This document shows, piece after piece, positions 32,316 to 40,643 of a stretch of 64,000 nucleotides of DNA. The first letter of the stretch is position 1. Each line of letters opens with the position of its first letter. This DNA comes from Pelomonas asaccharophilus_A (GTDB lineage Bacteria; Pseudomonadota; Gammaproteobacteria; Burkholderiales; Burkholderiaceae_C). The stretch covers positions 558,001-622,000 of the forward strand of contig NZ_JAVDXV010000001.1 in assembly GCF_031458115.1 (NCBI RefSeq). Direction: 5' to 3'. The notes under the pieces are model-generated. The model did not search any database. It was not told the DNA's origin and worked only from the letters and a program-made list of their open reading frames with translations. The position numbers and the translations under genes are program-made.

Positions 32316-35030
32316 ATGCATGACTTGGACAAGCAGCGCTGGCTGGCCCTGAGTCCCTTGCTCGACGAACTGCTGGACCTGGAAACGGCCGCGCGGCAGC
32401 AGCGCCTGGACGTACTGCAGGCTCAAGACCCCGACGCGGCCGCGCATCTGCGGCGCCTGCTGGCGCGGGCGCAAGACCTGGAGCAGCAAGGCTTTCTGAG
32501 CCAGCCTGTCGTCGCGCAATGGGACGAGGTGCTGGCCTCCGTGCCTGGCGACGACGCGCCGCCGCCCGACTTCTCGGGTCAGTCCATCGGCCCGTATCTG
32601 CTGGAGCGCCAGCTGGGGCAGGGCGGCATGGGCAGCGTGTGGCTGGCGCGGCGCGCCGATGGCCGCTTCGAAGGGCATGTCGCCGTCAAGTTCCTGATGT
32701 CGGGCCTGCTGGGCCGTGGCGACGCAGGTCGTTTCGCGCGCGAGGGCGAGATCCTGGCGCGCCTGTCCCACCCGCACATCGCGCGGCTGCTGGATGCCGG
32801 CGTGCACCAGGGCAGCCAGCCCTATCTGGTGCTGGAGTACGTCGACGGCCAGCCCATCGACGCCTACTGCCGCCAGCACCAGCTGGGCATCGAGGCCCGC
32901 GTGCGCCTGTTCCTGGACGTGCTGGGCGCCGTGGCCCACGCGCATGCGCGGCTGATCCTGCACCGCGACCTCAAGCCCAGCAACATCCTCGTGACGGCCG
33001 ACGGCGACGTGAAGCTGCTGGACTTCGGCATCGCCAAGCTGCTGGCCGATGCCACCCAGGCGGAGCAGGGCGCCGCCGCCACCGAGCTGACGCAGCGCGC
33101 CGGCAGCGCCTTCACGCCGCAGTTCGCCGCGCCCGAGCAGGTGCAGCAGGCCGACGTGACGACGGCCACCGACGTCTACGCCTTGGGCGTGCTGCTGTAC
33201 CTGCTGCTTGGTGGCCAGCATCCGACGGCCGACGACACGCAGACGCAGCTGGACCGCCTCAAGGCCGTTGTGGATCTGGTGCCCAAACGCCTGTCCGACG
33301 TGGCCGTGGGGCACTCCGACACTGCCGTCTCCAGCCATGCGCGCGAACTGCGCGGCGACCTGGACACCATCGTCGCCAAGGCGCTGAAGAAGGCGCCGAC
33401 CGAGCGCTATGCGAATGCGCAAGCGCTGGCCGAGGATCTGCAACGCTGGCTGGACCACGAGCCCATCCGCGCGCGGCCGGACAGCCGGTTCTACGTGGTG
33501 GGTCGCTTCGTGCGGCGGCACCGTCTGGCGGTGGCAGCAAGCTCGCTGGCGGTGCTGGCACTGATGAGCCTGACGGCGGTCAGCGTGCTGCAGGCGCGTC
33601 GCGCCGAGCAGGCCGAGCAGCAGGCGCAGGCGCGACGGCAGCAGGCGGAGGACCTGCTGAGCTACATGCTGGGCGAGTTCGCCGACAAGCTGCGGCCCAT
33701 CGGACGGCTGGAGCTGCTGGACAACGTGGGCAGCAAGTCACTCGACTTCCTTGCAGAAGACGCCCACGCAGGACCGGTCGCGCGGCTGCAGCGCGCCAAG
33801 GCGCTGACAGTCATCGGCGAGGTGCGGGTGTCCAAGCGCGAGTTAGAGGCGGCTCTCGAGCCACTGTCGGCCGCCACCGGTCTGCTGGAAGGCGACCCGC
33901 CCAGCGCCGACCTGACCGCGCCGTGGCGCAAGGCCCAAGGTGCCGCAGCGTTCTGGCGAGGCGAGGTGCATTTCCGCAAGCGCGAACTGGCGCAGGCGCA
34001 GGAGCAATGGAGCCGCTACCGCGATGTCAGTGTCAGTTGGATGCAGGCAGTCCCGCATGACGAGGAGGCGCAACTCGAACTGTCCTACGCCGAAAGCAGC
34101 CTTGGAAGCCTGCGGTTGGGGCAGGGTATGTTCGTCGAAGCGGAGGAGGCGTTCAGGCGCTCGATGGAACTCAAGGAAGCGCTGCTTGTCCGTCGCCCGG
34201 ATGACCGGGCCTTGCAGAGCGAATGGAGCGACACCGTCAGCTGGTTGGGTGCTCTGCTTCAGCAGACGGGACGGCATACGAGTGCCGCGAAGACCTTCCA
34301 GCGTGCACTACCTCCGATCCAGTCGGTGCGTCAACGGTTTCCTGCAGACCTGGAATGGCTGAAGCGGGAAGCCGGCTTGCTGTTCAACCTCGGCGAAGCG
34401 CAGTCCGCCGCGGGCCAGGATGGACTCGTAACCTTGTTCCAGGCGAAGGCCGCAGCTGACCGGTTGCGAGCGGGCGACCCGACCAACGTGAGTTGGGCTT
34501 TCATGGCCCTGGAAATCGATGCCAGCCTGCTCGCGCAAAAGCAGGTCGTCACGCCGCAGTTGCGAGCCGGCGAAGCGATGACCCTGTTGAGGCGTCTGGA
34601 CTCCCTGCGGCCGGACAAGCCATTGCTGGATAGCTGGCTCCCTCGCTATGTCAAGCTGCTGGAACTGGTGTCGGGCAGCTCGTGTCAGCCTCAGGACTGC
34701 GAGATGCGGGAGCACACGCTGGCCCGAGTCGGGAAGCGTCTGTCCGAAGCGACGTCGAAGCGTCCCGAGGCCGTCTCTCTCGAAGCCTTGAATTCTGCAG
34801 TGCGGCTGCAGTTGCTGAAGACGCGTTGGCTGGCTGGCGATCCGGGTGCCAGCCAAGCAGCGTGTCGCCAGGCGGACGCGCTGTTGCGGCTCCGCGGCGA
34901 TTGGCGTCTCGCGCATGCGGAGCTGACCCGGCGGTGGCTGGAGGTGCAGCGTTGCCTGAATCCGCCTGCCGACACTCACCAGGACTGGCAGGCCACCCAG
35001 GCGTGGTTGCAACGCCAGCGAGACTCGTAA
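32316..35030 (+). CDS. Membrane Ser/Thr protein kinase with TPR-like periplasmic region
   Basis: 904 residues. An N-terminal helical region (1-90) precedes a Hanks-type kinase domain (about 92-365): glycine loop GQGGMGSVW, ATP lysine in HVAVKFL, catalytic HRDLKPSNIL, DFGIAKLL and APEQ. One membrane helix follows (VAASSLAVLALMSLTAVSVL, about 406-425), then a roughly 480-residue helical part with TPR-like repeats (for example LSYAESSLGSLRLGQGMFVEAEEAFRRSMELKEALL) that should face the periplasm. The kinase probably acts on the sigma factor just upstream, by family precedent. Codon use becomes less GC-extreme from about 33700 onward. Confidence 0.9.
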   Translation: MHDLDKQRWLALSPLLDELLDLETAARQQRLDVLQAQDPDAAAHLRRLLARAQDLEQQGFLSQPVVAQWDEVLASVPGDDAPPPDFSGQSIGPYLLERQLGQGGMGSVWLARRADGRFEGHVAVKFLMSGLLGRGDAGRFAREGEILARLSHPHIARLLDAGVHQGSQPYLVLEYVDGQPIDAYCRQHQLGIEARVRLFLDVLGAVAHAHARLILHRDLKPSNILVTADGDVKLLDFGIAKLLADATQAEQGAAATELTQRAGSAFTPQFAAPEQVQQADVTTATDVYALGVLLYLLLGGQHPTADDTQTQLDRLKAVVDLVPKRLSDVAVGHSDTAVSSHARELRGDLDTIVAKALKKAPTERYANAQALAEDLQRWLDHEPIRARPDSRFYVVGRFVRRHRLAVAASSLAVLALMSLTAVSVLQARRAEQAEQQAQARRQQAEDLLSYMLGEFADKLRPIGRLELLDNVGSKSLDFLAEDAHAGPVARLQRAKALTVIGEVRVSKRELEAALEPLSAATGLLEGDPPSADLTAPWRKAQGAAAFWRGEVHFRKRELAQAQEQWSRYRDVSVSWMQAVPHDEEAQLELSYAESSLGSLRLGQGMFVEAEEAFRRSMELKEALLVRRPDDRALQSEWSDTVSWLGALLQQTGRHTSAAKTFQRALPPIQSVRQRFPADLEWLKREAGLLFNLGEAQSAAGQDGLVTLFQAKAAADRLRAGDPTNVSWAFMALEIDASLLAQKQVVTPQLRAGEAMTLLRRLDSLRPDKPLLDSWLPRYVKLLELVSGSSCQPQDCEMREHTLARVGKRLSEATSKRPEAVSLEALNSAVRLQLLKTRWLAGDPGASQAACRQADALLRLRGDWRLAHAELTRRWLEVQRCLNPPADTHQDWQATQAWLQRQRDS

Positions 35031-35038
35031 TTCCTCCG

Positions 35039-35062
35039 TCGCGCGTGAATTCGCGCGAGCCT
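35039..35062 (+). terminator. Possible hairpin between kinase and orphan gene
   Basis: CGCGCG (35040-35045) and CGCGCG (35052-35057) pair over TGAATT, followed by AGCCTTTTCCC. It may partly uncouple the orphan gene from the kinase transcript. Confidence 0.45.
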
Positions 35063-35087
35063 TTTCCCAACCATTCTCAGGAGTCTG

Positions 35088-35531
35088 ATGATGTTCGTTC
35101 CCCCCTATACCGTGACTGTCACCAGTACCGCTGGCGGCATGTCGAAGTGCTCTTACGTTGACGGCAATGGCAATCCGGTGCCGGATGGCGCGGTGCTCAC
35201 CACGACGACCCCAGATGGGCAAGAGGGTGAACTTGCCATCAACTTCACCGAAGCGAAAGTGCGTGGCAAGAACCTGCGTCTAGTCGGTGCGGCGGTCAAG
35301 ACGGTCGGGAACGACCCGGCTATGAACCCGTACAACTTCCTGTCGGCCAGCCGTTCCCAAGCAGGCGACGCATGGGTCGACAGTGTCGTGGTGCCTTGGG
35401 GCGTGGACCACTACACCCGGCGAGGCGTCGTGCTGCTGTTCGCTCAGGTGAGCTCGTCAGGCGACATGCTGAACTTCTATCCGAGCTCTGATCCGCAGAC
35501 CCAGAACGATCAGCCGCAAACCTGCGATTGA
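35088..35531 (+). CDS. Orphan protein of unknown function downstream of sigma/kinase pair
   Basis: 147 residues; I do not recognise a family. It is rich in Thr, Ser, Val and Gly (TVTVTSTAGGMSKCSYVDGN, DGAVLTTTTPDGQEGELAINF), consistent with an all-beta fold, and ends with an acidic/polar tail SSDPQTQNDQPQTCD. No signal peptide or membrane helix is visible. Only two cysteines are present, Cys near residue 21 and one next to the C-terminus. AGGAG at 35079-35083 supports ATG 35088 or the adjacent ATG 35091. It lies 57 bases after the kinase on the same strand, so it may be a substrate or output of that module. Codon use is less biased than in neighbouring genes. Confidence 0.6.
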   Translation: MMFVPPYTVTVTSTAGGMSKCSYVDGNGNPVPDGAVLTTTTPDGQEGELAINFTEAKVRGKNLRLVGAAVKTVGNDPAMNPYNFLSASRSQAGDAWVDSVVVPWGVDHYTRRGVVLLFAQVSSSGDMLNFYPSSDPQTQNDQPQTCD

Positions 35532-35598
35532 ATATAGAGGCTTGCTGAAGTGCACCGCGCTTTGGCGGCTGATCACGCCCGAAGAGGGGCATGCCGAC

Positions 35599-36450
35599 TC
35601 AGCCCAGTCCAAGCCCCGTCAAGCGCTGATAGCGCTTGCGCAAGAAATCCGCCGCCAGGCTCGCATCGCCGCCCACGCGCTCACCGATGTAGAGCTCCTG
35701 GCGGCGCTCCGCGATCTGCGTGCGCAACCGGGCTGCCATGATGTCCAGCGGGCGCATGCCGCCTGTTTCGGCGCGCTCGATGGCCACGCGCAGCTGGTGC
35801 ATCTGCAGGTTCTGCAGCACCAGCGTCTGCGCCTGAACGACGCGGATGCGGCCCTGCACGAGGTGCTCGCACAGGCCCAGCCAGGCGCGCACGGCGTCGG
35901 CGGGGCCGCCGATCACCTTCTCGGGCGACTCACCAGCGGCCAGCAGCAGGCTTTCCAGCTTGCCGCGGTCGCTGCTTTCGTAGGCCTCGTTGACGGCCAT
36001 CATGCGCTGTTCGCAGACCTCGCGGTCCGGGCCGGGCGGCGCCAGGTCGGGGTGGAAGCGCTTGGCCGCGCGCCGGTACAGCGTCTTCAGCGTGGGCGGC
36101 GGCAGGTCCATCGTCGGGCCGGTGGGCTCGGGCGGCAGCGGTGTGGCGTCGGGCAGCGCAGGCACATCGGGCCAGACCTTGGTGTGCGGTGCCGAGGGCA
36201 TGGGGGCGTCCACACCCTGGCGCTTCAATGCGTCGGACAGCAGCGCGGTGGCCTGCTGCAGTTGCGCCTCCAGTTCGTCAAGCTCGCGCATCAGTGGGCC
36301 TAACGCCTCCAGGTAGCGCAGGCGGAAGCCCAGCAGCTTGGCACGGATGCCGTCGTGGTCGGCCTCCAGCACGGCCAGGTAGCGCTGCAGGTCCTGCAAC
36401 TGCTCACGCCGTCGCGTCATTTCGTGTCGGGTGACTGCCATGCTCGCCAT
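35599..36450 (-). CDS. J-domain-containing protein with N-terminal coiled coil
   Basis: 283 residues. The first 85 form charged helices (RREQLQDLQRYLAVLEADHD, LDELEAQLQQATALLSDALK) likely to be coiled coil. After a Pro-rich linker comes a short J-domain at about 118-170 with the HPD triad (LKTLYRRAAKRFHPDLAPP) and VNEAYESSDRGKLESLL. The rest is helical. J-proteins stimulate DnaK ATPase. No dnaK is near, so a partner cannot be named. ATG 36450 and ATG 36441 are both possible; GGCGAG before the second slightly favours it. Confidence 0.75.
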   Translation of the reverse strand: MASMAVTRHEMTRRREQLQDLQRYLAVLEADHDGIRAKLLGFRLRYLEALGPLMRELDELEAQLQQATALLSDALKRQGVDAPMPSAPHTKVWPDVPALPDATPLPPEPTGPTMDLPPPTLKTLYRRAAKRFHPDLAPPGPDREVCEQRMMAVNEAYESSDRGKLESLLLAAGESPEKVIGGPADAVRAWLGLCEHLVQGRIRVVQAQTLVLQNLQMHQLRVAIERAETGGMRPLDIMAARLRTQIAERRQELYIGERVGGDASLAADFLRKRYQRLTGLGLG

Positions 36451-36478
36451 GGCTGGATTTTGCCGTGGCGCAGACGCG

Positions 36479-36503
36479 AAAAAGGCCCGCGAACGGGCCT
36501 TGG
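36479..36503 (-). terminator. Intrinsic terminator of hppA
   Basis: On the minus strand GGCCCG-ttcg-CGGGCC (36499-36484) is followed by five T. The stable TTCG tetraloop makes this a strong terminator; it lies 21 bases past the hppA stop. Confidence 0.92.
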
Positions 36504-36523
36504 AGGGCGGTATTTACCAGGCT

Positions 36524-38713
36524 TTACTGAGAGGCCGCCGAGGCCTGCACCTCGGGCAGGCTGGCGGCCGGTGCTACCGTTTCGGCCACGGCGGTGACGG
36601 CCGGTGCCGCCGCCTGCGTGGGCGAGGGCGCCTGGCTGCCTGCACTCATCGGCAGGATGGGAACGATCAGCAGCGCGACGATGTTGATGATCTTGATGAG
36701 CGGGTTCACGGCCGGGCCGGCGGTGTCCTTGTAGGGGTCGCCCACGGTGTCGCCGGTCACGGCGGCCTTGTGCGCATCGCCGCCCTTGCGGTGCACCACG
36801 CCCTTGTCGTCGGTGAAGCCTTCCTCGATCAGCTTCTTGGCGTTGTCCCAGGCGCCGCCGCCGGTGCACATGGAGATGCCGACGAACAGGCCGGTGACGA
36901 TGGTGCCCATCAGCAGGCCGCCCAGCGCCGCCGGGCCCAGCAGCAGGCCCACGACGATGGGCGCGACGACGGGCAGCAGCGACGGCACGATCATTTCCTT
37001 GATCGCAGCGGTGGTCAGCATGTCGACCGCGGCGCTGTAATCCGGCTTGCGCTGGCCGGCCATGATGGCGCCGTCGGCGAACTGCTTGCGCACTTCCACG
37101 ACGACCGCGCCGGCCGCGCGGCCCACGGCCTCCATGGCCATCGCACCGAACAGGTAGGGGATCAGGCCGCCGATGAACAGGCCCAGGATCACGTAGTGGT
37201 CCGACAGGTCGAACTTCACGTGCAGGCCGCGCGCTTCCAGCGCATGCGTGTAGTCGGCGAACAGCACCAGCGCGGCCAGGCCGGCTGAGCCGATGGCATA
37301 GCCCTTGGTGACGGCCTTGGTGGTGTTGCCCACGGCGTCCAGCGGGTCGGTGACGTCGCGCACGGCCGGGGGCAGGTCGCTCATCTCGGCGATGCCGCCG
37401 GCGTTGTCGGTGATGGGGCCGTAGGCGTCCAGCGCGACGATGATGCCCGCCATGCTCAGCATGGACGTGGCGGCGACGGCGATGCCGTACAGGCCCGCCA
37501 TCAGGTAGGCCGACCAGATGGCTGCGCAGACGAACAGCACCGGCCAAGCGGTGGACTTCATCGATACACCGAGGCCGGCGATGACGTTGGTGCCGTGGCC
37601 GGTGGTGGAGGCCTGCGCCACGTGCTGCACCGGGTGGTACTGCGTGCCGGTGTAGTACTCGGTGATCCAGACCATGGCCGCCGTCAGCACGAGGCCGACG
37701 ACGCAGGCGCCGAACAGCGCCATCGCGCTGGTGGTGGCGCCGCCGGCCAGCAGCACCTCCCCGGGGAACATGGCCTTGGTGACGAAGAAGAACGCGATCA
37801 GGCTCAGAACGCCGGCCACGATCAAGCCCTTGTACAGCGCCGGCATCACGTTCTTCATGCCGTCGCTGGCCTTGACGAAGTAGCAGCCGATGATGGACGC
37901 GATGATGGACACGCCACCGAGAGCCAGCGGGTAGATGACGCCGGCCGCCGCGGAGGTGCCGGTCACCATCAGTGCGCCCAGCGCCATCGCGGCGATCAGC
38001 GTCACTGCGTAGGTCTCGAACAGGTCGGCCGCCATGCCGGCGCAGTCGCCGACGTTGTCGCCCACGTTGTCGGCGATGACGGCCGGGTTGCGCGGGTCGT
38101 CCTCGGGGATGCCGGCCTCGACCTTGCCCACCAGGTCGGCGCCCACGTCGGCGCCCTTGGTGAAGATGCCGCCGCCCAGGCGCGCGAAGATGGAGATCAG
38201 TGACGAGCCGAAGGCCAGGCCCAGCATGGGCTTGAGCGCGGCGCTGTCATGCCCGCCGCCGATGGCGAGGTAGAAGCCGCCCACGCCCAGCAGGCCCAGG
38301 CCCACGACCAGCATGCCGGTGATGGCGCCGCCCTTGAAGGCCACGTCCAGCGCCGGGCCTATGCCCTTGGTGGCGGCCTGCGCGGTGCGAACGTTGGCGC
38401 GCACCGAGATGTTCATGCCGATGAAGCCGCAGATGCCCGACAGCACCGCGCCGATCACAAAGCCCACGGCCGTCGTCAGGCCCAGGCCTGGCACCACCGC
38501 GATGGCAATGGCGAGCACGACGCCCACGATGCCAATGGTGCGGTACTGCCGGCCCAGGTAGGCGGCGGCACCCTGCTGGATCGCCGTGGCGATCTCCTGC
38601 ATGCGGGCGTTGCCCGCGTCTTGACTCAGGATCCAGCTTCGTTGAATGAAGCCATAAACAACGGCCGCGAGGCCGCAGGCCAGCGCGAAATACAGCGCCA
38701 TCTCCGTCGACAT
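36524..38713 (-). CDS. hppA: Membrane-bound proton-translocating pyrophosphatase
   Basis: 729 residues with about 16 membrane helices. The catalytic motifs GGGIFTKGADVGADLVGKVE and DNVGDNVGDCAGMAADLFETY bind Mg-PPi. GNTTKA with Lys466 points to the K+-independent class, which pumps H+; K+-dependent forms have Ala there. It couples PPi hydrolysis to proton export across the inner membrane. The last 35-40 residues after the final helix are an Ala/Pro/Val-rich extension (SPTQAAAPAVTAVAETVAP) not needed for the core. The soluble pyrophosphatase gene ppa is divergent, 149 bases away. Confidence 0.96.
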   Translation of the reverse strand: MSTEMALYFALACGLAAVVYGFIQRSWILSQDAGNARMQEIATAIQQGAAAYLGRQYRTIGIVGVVLAIAIAVVPGLGLTTAVGFVIGAVLSGICGFIGMNISVRANVRTAQAATKGIGPALDVAFKGGAITGMLVVGLGLLGVGGFYLAIGGGHDSAALKPMLGLAFGSSLISIFARLGGGIFTKGADVGADLVGKVEAGIPEDDPRNPAVIADNVGDNVGDCAGMAADLFETYAVTLIAAMALGALMVTGTSAAAGVIYPLALGGVSIIASIIGCYFVKASDGMKNVMPALYKGLIVAGVLSLIAFFFVTKAMFPGEVLLAGGATTSAMALFGACVVGLVLTAAMVWITEYYTGTQYHPVQHVAQASTTGHGTNVIAGLGVSMKSTAWPVLFVCAAIWSAYLMAGLYGIAVAATSMLSMAGIIVALDAYGPITDNAGGIAEMSDLPPAVRDVTDPLDAVGNTTKAVTKGYAIGSAGLAALVLFADYTHALEARGLHVKFDLSDHYVILGLFIGGLIPYLFGAMAMEAVGRAAGAVVVEVRKQFADGAIMAGQRKPDYSAAVDMLTTAAIKEMIVPSLLPVVAPIVVGLLLGPAALGGLLMGTIVTGLFVGISMCTGGGAWDNAKKLIEEGFTDDKGVVHRKGGDAHKAAVTGDTVGDPYKDTAGPAVNPLIKIINIVALLIVPILPMSAGSQAPSPTQAAAPAVTAVAETVAPAASLPEVQASAASQ

Positions 38714-38862
38714 GTAGAAGTCTCCTCAGGTGCGTGTGTGAACCGGTTACCCCCGGGTACGGGGCAAGTGCGGCGGAGCTTAAGGGCGGGTCTTTGGCTG
38801 TAAGGGCAGCGTTTACCAGCAAAACTAGAATGCGGGTTTTCCTTGACCCCTAGAAGACGACC

Positions 38863-39399
38863 ATGAGCCTGCACAACGTGTCCCCCGGCGCCAAGGCGCC
38901 CGACGAATTCAACGTCATCATCGAGATCCCGATGAATGCCGACCCGATCAAGTACGAGGTCGACAAGGACAGCGGCGCCCTGTTCGTCGACCGCTTCCTG
39001 ACCACGCCGATGTACTACCCGTGCAACTACGGCTACATCCCCAAGACGCTGGCCGACGACGGCGACCCGGTGGACGTGCTGGTCATCACCCCGTTCGCGC
39101 TGACGCCCGGCGTCGTCGTGACCTGCCGCCCGCTGGGCGTGCTGATGATGGACGACGAAGCCGGTGGTGACGCCAAGCTGCTGGCCGTGCCGACCAACAA
39201 GATCCTGCCCATGTACAGCCACTGGGAAAAGATCGAGGACGTGAACCAGATGCGCCTGAAGGCCATCCAGCACTTCTTCGAGCACTACAAGGACCTGGAG
39301 CCCAACAAGTGGGTCAAGGTCAAGGGCTGGGAAGGCCCGGACGCCGCCAAGAAGGAAATCACCGACGGCATGGCGAACTACGCCAAGGCCCCGAAGTAA
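38863..39399 (+). CDS. ppa: Soluble inorganic pyrophosphatase (family I)
   Basis: 178 residues, normal for the bacterial hexamer. Active-site segments: FNVIIEIPMNADPIKYEVDKDSGALFVDRFL, YYPCNYGYIPKTLADDGDPVDVLVI (the DxDPxD metal cluster) and a C-terminal EHYKDLEPNKWVKVKGWE. It hydrolyses PPi in the cytoplasm, pulling biosynthetic reactions forward. It is divergent from hppA, so PPi can be either wasted as heat or used to pump protons. A strong terminator after it lies inside the 3' end of the convergent acetyltransferase gene. Confidence 0.97.
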   Translation: MSLHNVSPGAKAPDEFNVIIEIPMNADPIKYEVDKDSGALFVDRFLTTPMYYPCNYGYIPKTLADDGDPVDVLVITPFALTPGVVVTCRPLGVLMMDDEAGGDAKLLAVPTNKILPMYSHWEKIEDVNQMRLKAIQHFFEHYKDLEPNKWVKVKGWEGPDAAKKEITDGMANYAKAPK

Positions 39400-39417
39400 T
39401 TCCAGCCTCCGGCCGGA

Positions 39418-40581
39418 TCAGGAAGACGCCGCATCTGCGGCGTCTTTTGCTTTGTAGGGGCCGTGTTCGTTGAGTTCGCTCAGATAGCCCGTCATGGCCT
39501 CGCCCTCGCGGGCCAGGAAGTCGTTGACGGCGTCGGCGAACGCCGGGTGCGCCAGCCAGTGGCTGGACGCCGTGCGCGTGGGCATCAACCCGCGCGCCAT
39601 CTTGTGCTCGCCCTGCGCGCCGCCTTCGAAGCGCTGATAGCCGTTGGCAATGCACCAGGCCAGCGGCTGGTAATAGCAGGCGTCGAAGTGCAGGTTGGGG
39701 ATGTGCTCGGTGGCGCCCCAGTAGCGGCCGAAGGCGGCGCGGCGCTCGGGGTCCAGCGCGATCAGTGACGTGGCCACGCGCTCGCCACCGCGCATGGCCG
39801 TGAACATCAGCCAGTGCCCGGGCATGTCGCTCGCCATGCGCGCGAAGAAGTCGCGGCTCAGATAGGGCTTGCTGTGGTGTTCGCGGTAGGTCTGCTGGTA
39901 GCAGCGGTAGAAGTAGTCCCAGTCCTCGGGCGTGATGGCGGCGCCCAGGCGCGCCTCGAACACGACGCCGGCCTCGCGCACGCGGCGCTGCTCCTGCTGG
40001 ATCTTCTTGCGCTTGTCGCGCTGCAGCCGGGCGAGGAAGGCGCTGAAGTCCGCGTCGCCCTCGGCCGTCCAGTGGAACTGCACGCCGGCCCGCGCCGTGC
40101 AGCCGGCATCCAGCAGCGCCGCCTGGTCGGCGCCGTCGCCGAACAGCACATGCAGCGACGAGGCTTCGGTCTCCTTCGCCAGTGCGCGCAGCGCCTGGGC
40201 CAGCATCGTCCGCGCATCGTCGTCGACGGCCAGCAGCCGGCTGCCCGGCACCGGCGTGAACGGCACGGCCACCAGCAGCTTGGGGTAGTAGCTCAGGCCG
40301 TGGCGGTGGTAGGCGTCGGCCCAGGCCCAGTCGAACACGTATTCGCCGTAGCTGTGAGACTTCAGCCAGGCCGGGCAGGCGGCCAGCAGGCGCGCCTCGT
40401 CCCAGAGGCCCAGGAACATCGGCGCCCAGCCGGTTGCGGCCGTGGCCGAGCCCGAGTCGTGCAACGCCTGCAGGTACTCGTGGCGCATGAACGGCGTGGG
40501 CTGGGGCGATGCCGCCAGCAGGCCGTTCCAGGCTTCGCGGGGTAGGGCGGCGGGCGAGTCGTGGACGCGAAGGGTGGGCAT
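39418..40581 (-). CDS. FemAB-like / GNAT family N-acyltransferase (COG3146)
   Basis: About 387 residues. The pattern LRVHDSPAALPREAWNGLLAASPQPTPFMRHEYLQALHDSGS and the central LARLQRDKRKKIQQEQRRVREAGV, YRCYQQTYREHHSKPYLSRDFF and FGRYWGATEHIPNLHFDACYYQPLAWCIANGYQRFEGGAQGEHKMARG match the PF04339 family of FemAB-like acyltransferases. The substrate is unknown. ATG 40581 gives the common N-terminus; ATG 40599 (with GAGGG upstream) adds six residues and is also plausible. It is divergent from nadE and overlaps the ppa terminator at its end. Confidence 0.8.
   Translation of the reverse strand: MPTLRVHDSPAALPREAWNGLLAASPQPTPFMRHEYLQALHDSGSATAATGWAPMFLGLWDEARLLAACPAWLKSHSYGEYVFDWAWADAYHRHGLSYYPKLLVAVPFTPVPGSRLLAVDDDARTMLAQALRALAKETEASSLHVLFGDGADQAALLDAGCTARAGVQFHWTAEGDADFSAFLARLQRDKRKKIQQEQRRVREAGVVFEARLGAAITPEDWDYFYRCYQQTYREHHSKPYLSRDFFARMASDMPGHWLMFTAMRGGERVATSLIALDPERRAAFGRYWGATEHIPNLHFDACYYQPLAWCIANGYQRFEGGAQGEHKMARGLMPTRTASSHWLAHPAFADAVNDFLAREGEAMTGYLSELNEHGPYKAKDAADAASS
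39423..39450 (+). terminator. Intrinsic terminator of ppa, inside the opposite gene's 3' end
   Basis: AAGACGCCGC (39423-39432) pairs with GCGGCGTCTT (39437-39446) over ATCT, then TT. The stem starts within the last codons (Asp-Ala-Ala-Asp-Ala) of the convergent gene that ends at 39418. Confidence 0.9.
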
Positions 40582-40643
40582 ACGGCTATTGGAATGCACC
40601 CTCGAAAACGCAGGGCTAGACTGGGGTTTTGCTGATGCCGGCC

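Noticed and set aside
38803..38831. TAGAAT at 38826 as the -10 of a ppa promoter
   Set aside because: A good -10 match, but no acceptable -35 at 16-18 bases, so not listed as a feature.
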